Origin: Dipteris shenzhenensis
Lineage: Eukaryota > Polypodiophyta > Polypodiopsida > Gleicheniales
Length of the DNA stretch: 64,000 nucleotides
Direction: 5' to 3' (one strand)
Assembly: GCA_047967505.1 (NCBI GenBank)
Contig: CM106538.1
Of this stretch, positions 63,124-64,000 are shown one piece after another. Position 1 is the stretch's first letter. Every line of letters starts with the position of its first letter. The translations under genes and the position numbers were made by a program. The notes under the pieces are model-generated. The model saw nothing but the letters and a program-made list of their open reading frames with translations, had not been told where the DNA came from and did no database searches.

Positions 63124-63162
63124 TATCGCTCGCTTTTTGTCGCTCGCTTTTTGGTAATCCTC
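63124..63162 (-). repeat. Right TIR of the MULE-type element
   Basis: TCGCTCGCTTTTTGTCGCTC and ending CCTC; inverted match to 61513-61552. Confidence 0.75.
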
Positions 63163-63171
63163 AAGTTTGAT
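63163..63171. repeat. 9-bp target-site duplication, right copy (AAGTTTGAT)
   Basis: Identical to 61504-61512. Confidence 0.8.
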
Positions 63172-63430
63172 GCTTTGGTCTACCTTTGACAGTCCACTTG
63201 GGCTAGGGGGGGGGATCGGGGTTGAGCTAGTTCTTGAGTTTCACAAGCGAATCCTTGGTCCAAATGCTCATGGACTAGGCCGACAAGGCAGAGTCGAACC
63301 TGCAAACAACATTGGAACAAAAAGTGCAGGCAAAGGCACAGTACGCCCGAACACAGGAGCACCAGGAATGATAGATATGATCTCTACAAGATCTCCTGGC
63401 ACAAGAAAGTGAGCTTACGGTTTCCCTCCA
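63172..63430 (-). pseudogene. Upstream part of the L1-type ORF1 remnant
   Basis: Minus-strand coding-like sequence (IISIIPGAPVFGRTVPLPAL, IPPPSPSGLSKV) in the same frame that continues on the other side of the MULE insertion. Two stops (near 63283 and 63245). No zinc knuckle visible in the part shown, so assignment to ORF1 is by position only. Confidence 0.4.
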
Positions 63431-63850
63431 AGCTGAGAACGAAAACAACATGCCACCGACCAATCAGAGAAGTCAAGATTGGAAGACCGAGAGCAACAAG
63501 AGTTTCAGACGTACAGGGAGGTCTCCGCATAGTTCATCACAAACACACTTGCACCACGCACCATCCCCCAAACCCTCCAAATGCACTTTGATGCACTCTG
63601 TGCACAAAACCTTATCTTCCACTTAGACCTCACTACTCCACTTCCTCCTAATGCCCTCCAAACCATCCTTTGCCATCGTAACCCCGACCATTGCCGTCCC
63701 ACCTTAGCCATGTCATACCTCTTTAGATCTCCAACCCACTTCTCTATCTCGTCTCCGACCCTCTGATCTCCAGACTTTAGTCACCCATCCCGATCATTAC
63801 TATTAGTAGCAATGTTTATGCAATATCATCTATACAAACATGAAATTCTC
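63431..63850. other. Stretch without recognisable gene
   Basis: Pyrimidine-rich, CC-rich plus strand; short frames only. Confidence 0.4.
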
Positions 63851-63854
63851 AAAG

Positions 63855-64000
63855 GAATTTGATATGAAAAACTTGGAAAGGCTATGATATTTTTTGGGTA
63901 TTGAGGTGATTGATACACCAATTCATGTTTGGATGGTTCAAAGGTGATATGCCTTATATATCCATGTCAGAATGAAAACCCATTCATGTTTGGATGGTTC
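63855..64000 (+). pseudogene. Ty1/copia RT fragment running off the right edge
   Basis: FDMKNLERL-YFLGIEVID is the FxMKDLGxLxYFLGIEV box that follows the YVDD motif in copia RT. It has TGA stops at the dash and after MVQR. ATTCATGTTTGGATGGTTC occurs twice (about 63921 and 63982), so a short tandem duplication is present too. Confidence 0.78.

Larger units (their letters stand above)
61513..63162. mobile_element. MULE-type non-autonomous transposon, 1650 bp
   Basis: Both ends carry an inverted repeat of about 40 bp (left GAGG...AGCGAGCGAGAAAAAGCGAG, right complement GAGG...AGCGAGCGACAAAAAGCGAG) and are flanked by the 9-bp duplication AAGTTTGAT. The interior has no transposase; instead it holds a 63-bp near-perfect inverted repeat and a 175-bp direct repeat. 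If the element and one duplicate are mentally removed, the L1-type minus-strand frame reads on through the joint, confirming insertion into the L1. Confidence 0.8.

Overview
The window is nuclear DNA of a land plant, dominated by transposable elements and their debris. The plant assignment rests on the element types present. These are Ty1/copia elements primed by initiator-Met tRNA, Ty3/gypsy polyprotein debris, a hAT transposase with BED zinc fingers and a DUF659-like core, a CACTA/EnSpm TNP2-like transposase, an L1-type LINE and a MULE-type element. Introns are GT-AG and microsatellites of (AC)n, (GA/TC)n and (AT)n abound. A large, repeat-rich genome such as a fern or another non-flowering lineage would fit, but no marker gene settles the lineage.

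Layout. 0-3 kb holds an N-terminal coding fragment running off the left edge (minus), a decayed protein-kinase gene (minus) and a 281-bp tandem repeat array. 3-6.7 kb has no recognisable gene but several microsatellites. 6.7-13.4 kb is a scrapyard of gypsy gag, copia RT, gypsy protease, gypsy linker/RT and copia gag fragments, ending in a recognisable LTR. 14.2-19.8 kb is one complete copia element on the minus strand, with two LTRs, PBS, PPT and a perfect AAAAT target-site duplication, but dead by stops and frameshifts. 20.4-22.6 kb is an older copia remnant. 22.6-29.3 kb carries an unclassified GA-tract repeat family, polypurine/polypyrimidine tracts and an internally deleted hAT derivative. 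29.4-32.6 kb is a multi-kilobase, frameshifted gene that looks like an unfamiliar transposase. 34.7-37.3 kb is the 3' part of a CACTA-superfamily element with TNP2-type domains. 37.8-42.6 kb is a decayed hAT element. 44.3-46 kb is an unclassified tandemly duplicated coding-like remnant.

46.8-48.9 kb is the most gene-like stretch: it is visibly richer in CpG than its surroundings and contains a small secreted cysteine-rich peptide gene with TATA box and signal peptide. 50.26-53.59 kb is a mosaic of four segments, each with a second copy elsewhere in the window (37.9, 42.0, 36.1 and 44.3 kb) but in a different order. 53.6-55.4 kb is the 5' end of another CACTA-superfamily element (TIR, subterminal repeats, TNP2 N-terminal exons). 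55.6-56.6 kb encodes an unrecognised multi-exon protein on the minus strand. 57.6-58.1 kb is a gypsy integrase end broken by seven TAG codons and no other stop. 59.9-63.4 kb is an L1 remnant split by a 1.65-kb MULE-type element with 9-bp target duplications. The right edge begins another copia RT fragment.

No transposase or polymerase here looks intact. The elements do not form a pathway; they record successive nested insertions, internal deletions and methylation-type decay. All assignments were made by eye from translated motifs, repeat comparison and splice-site inspection; no database search was possible.
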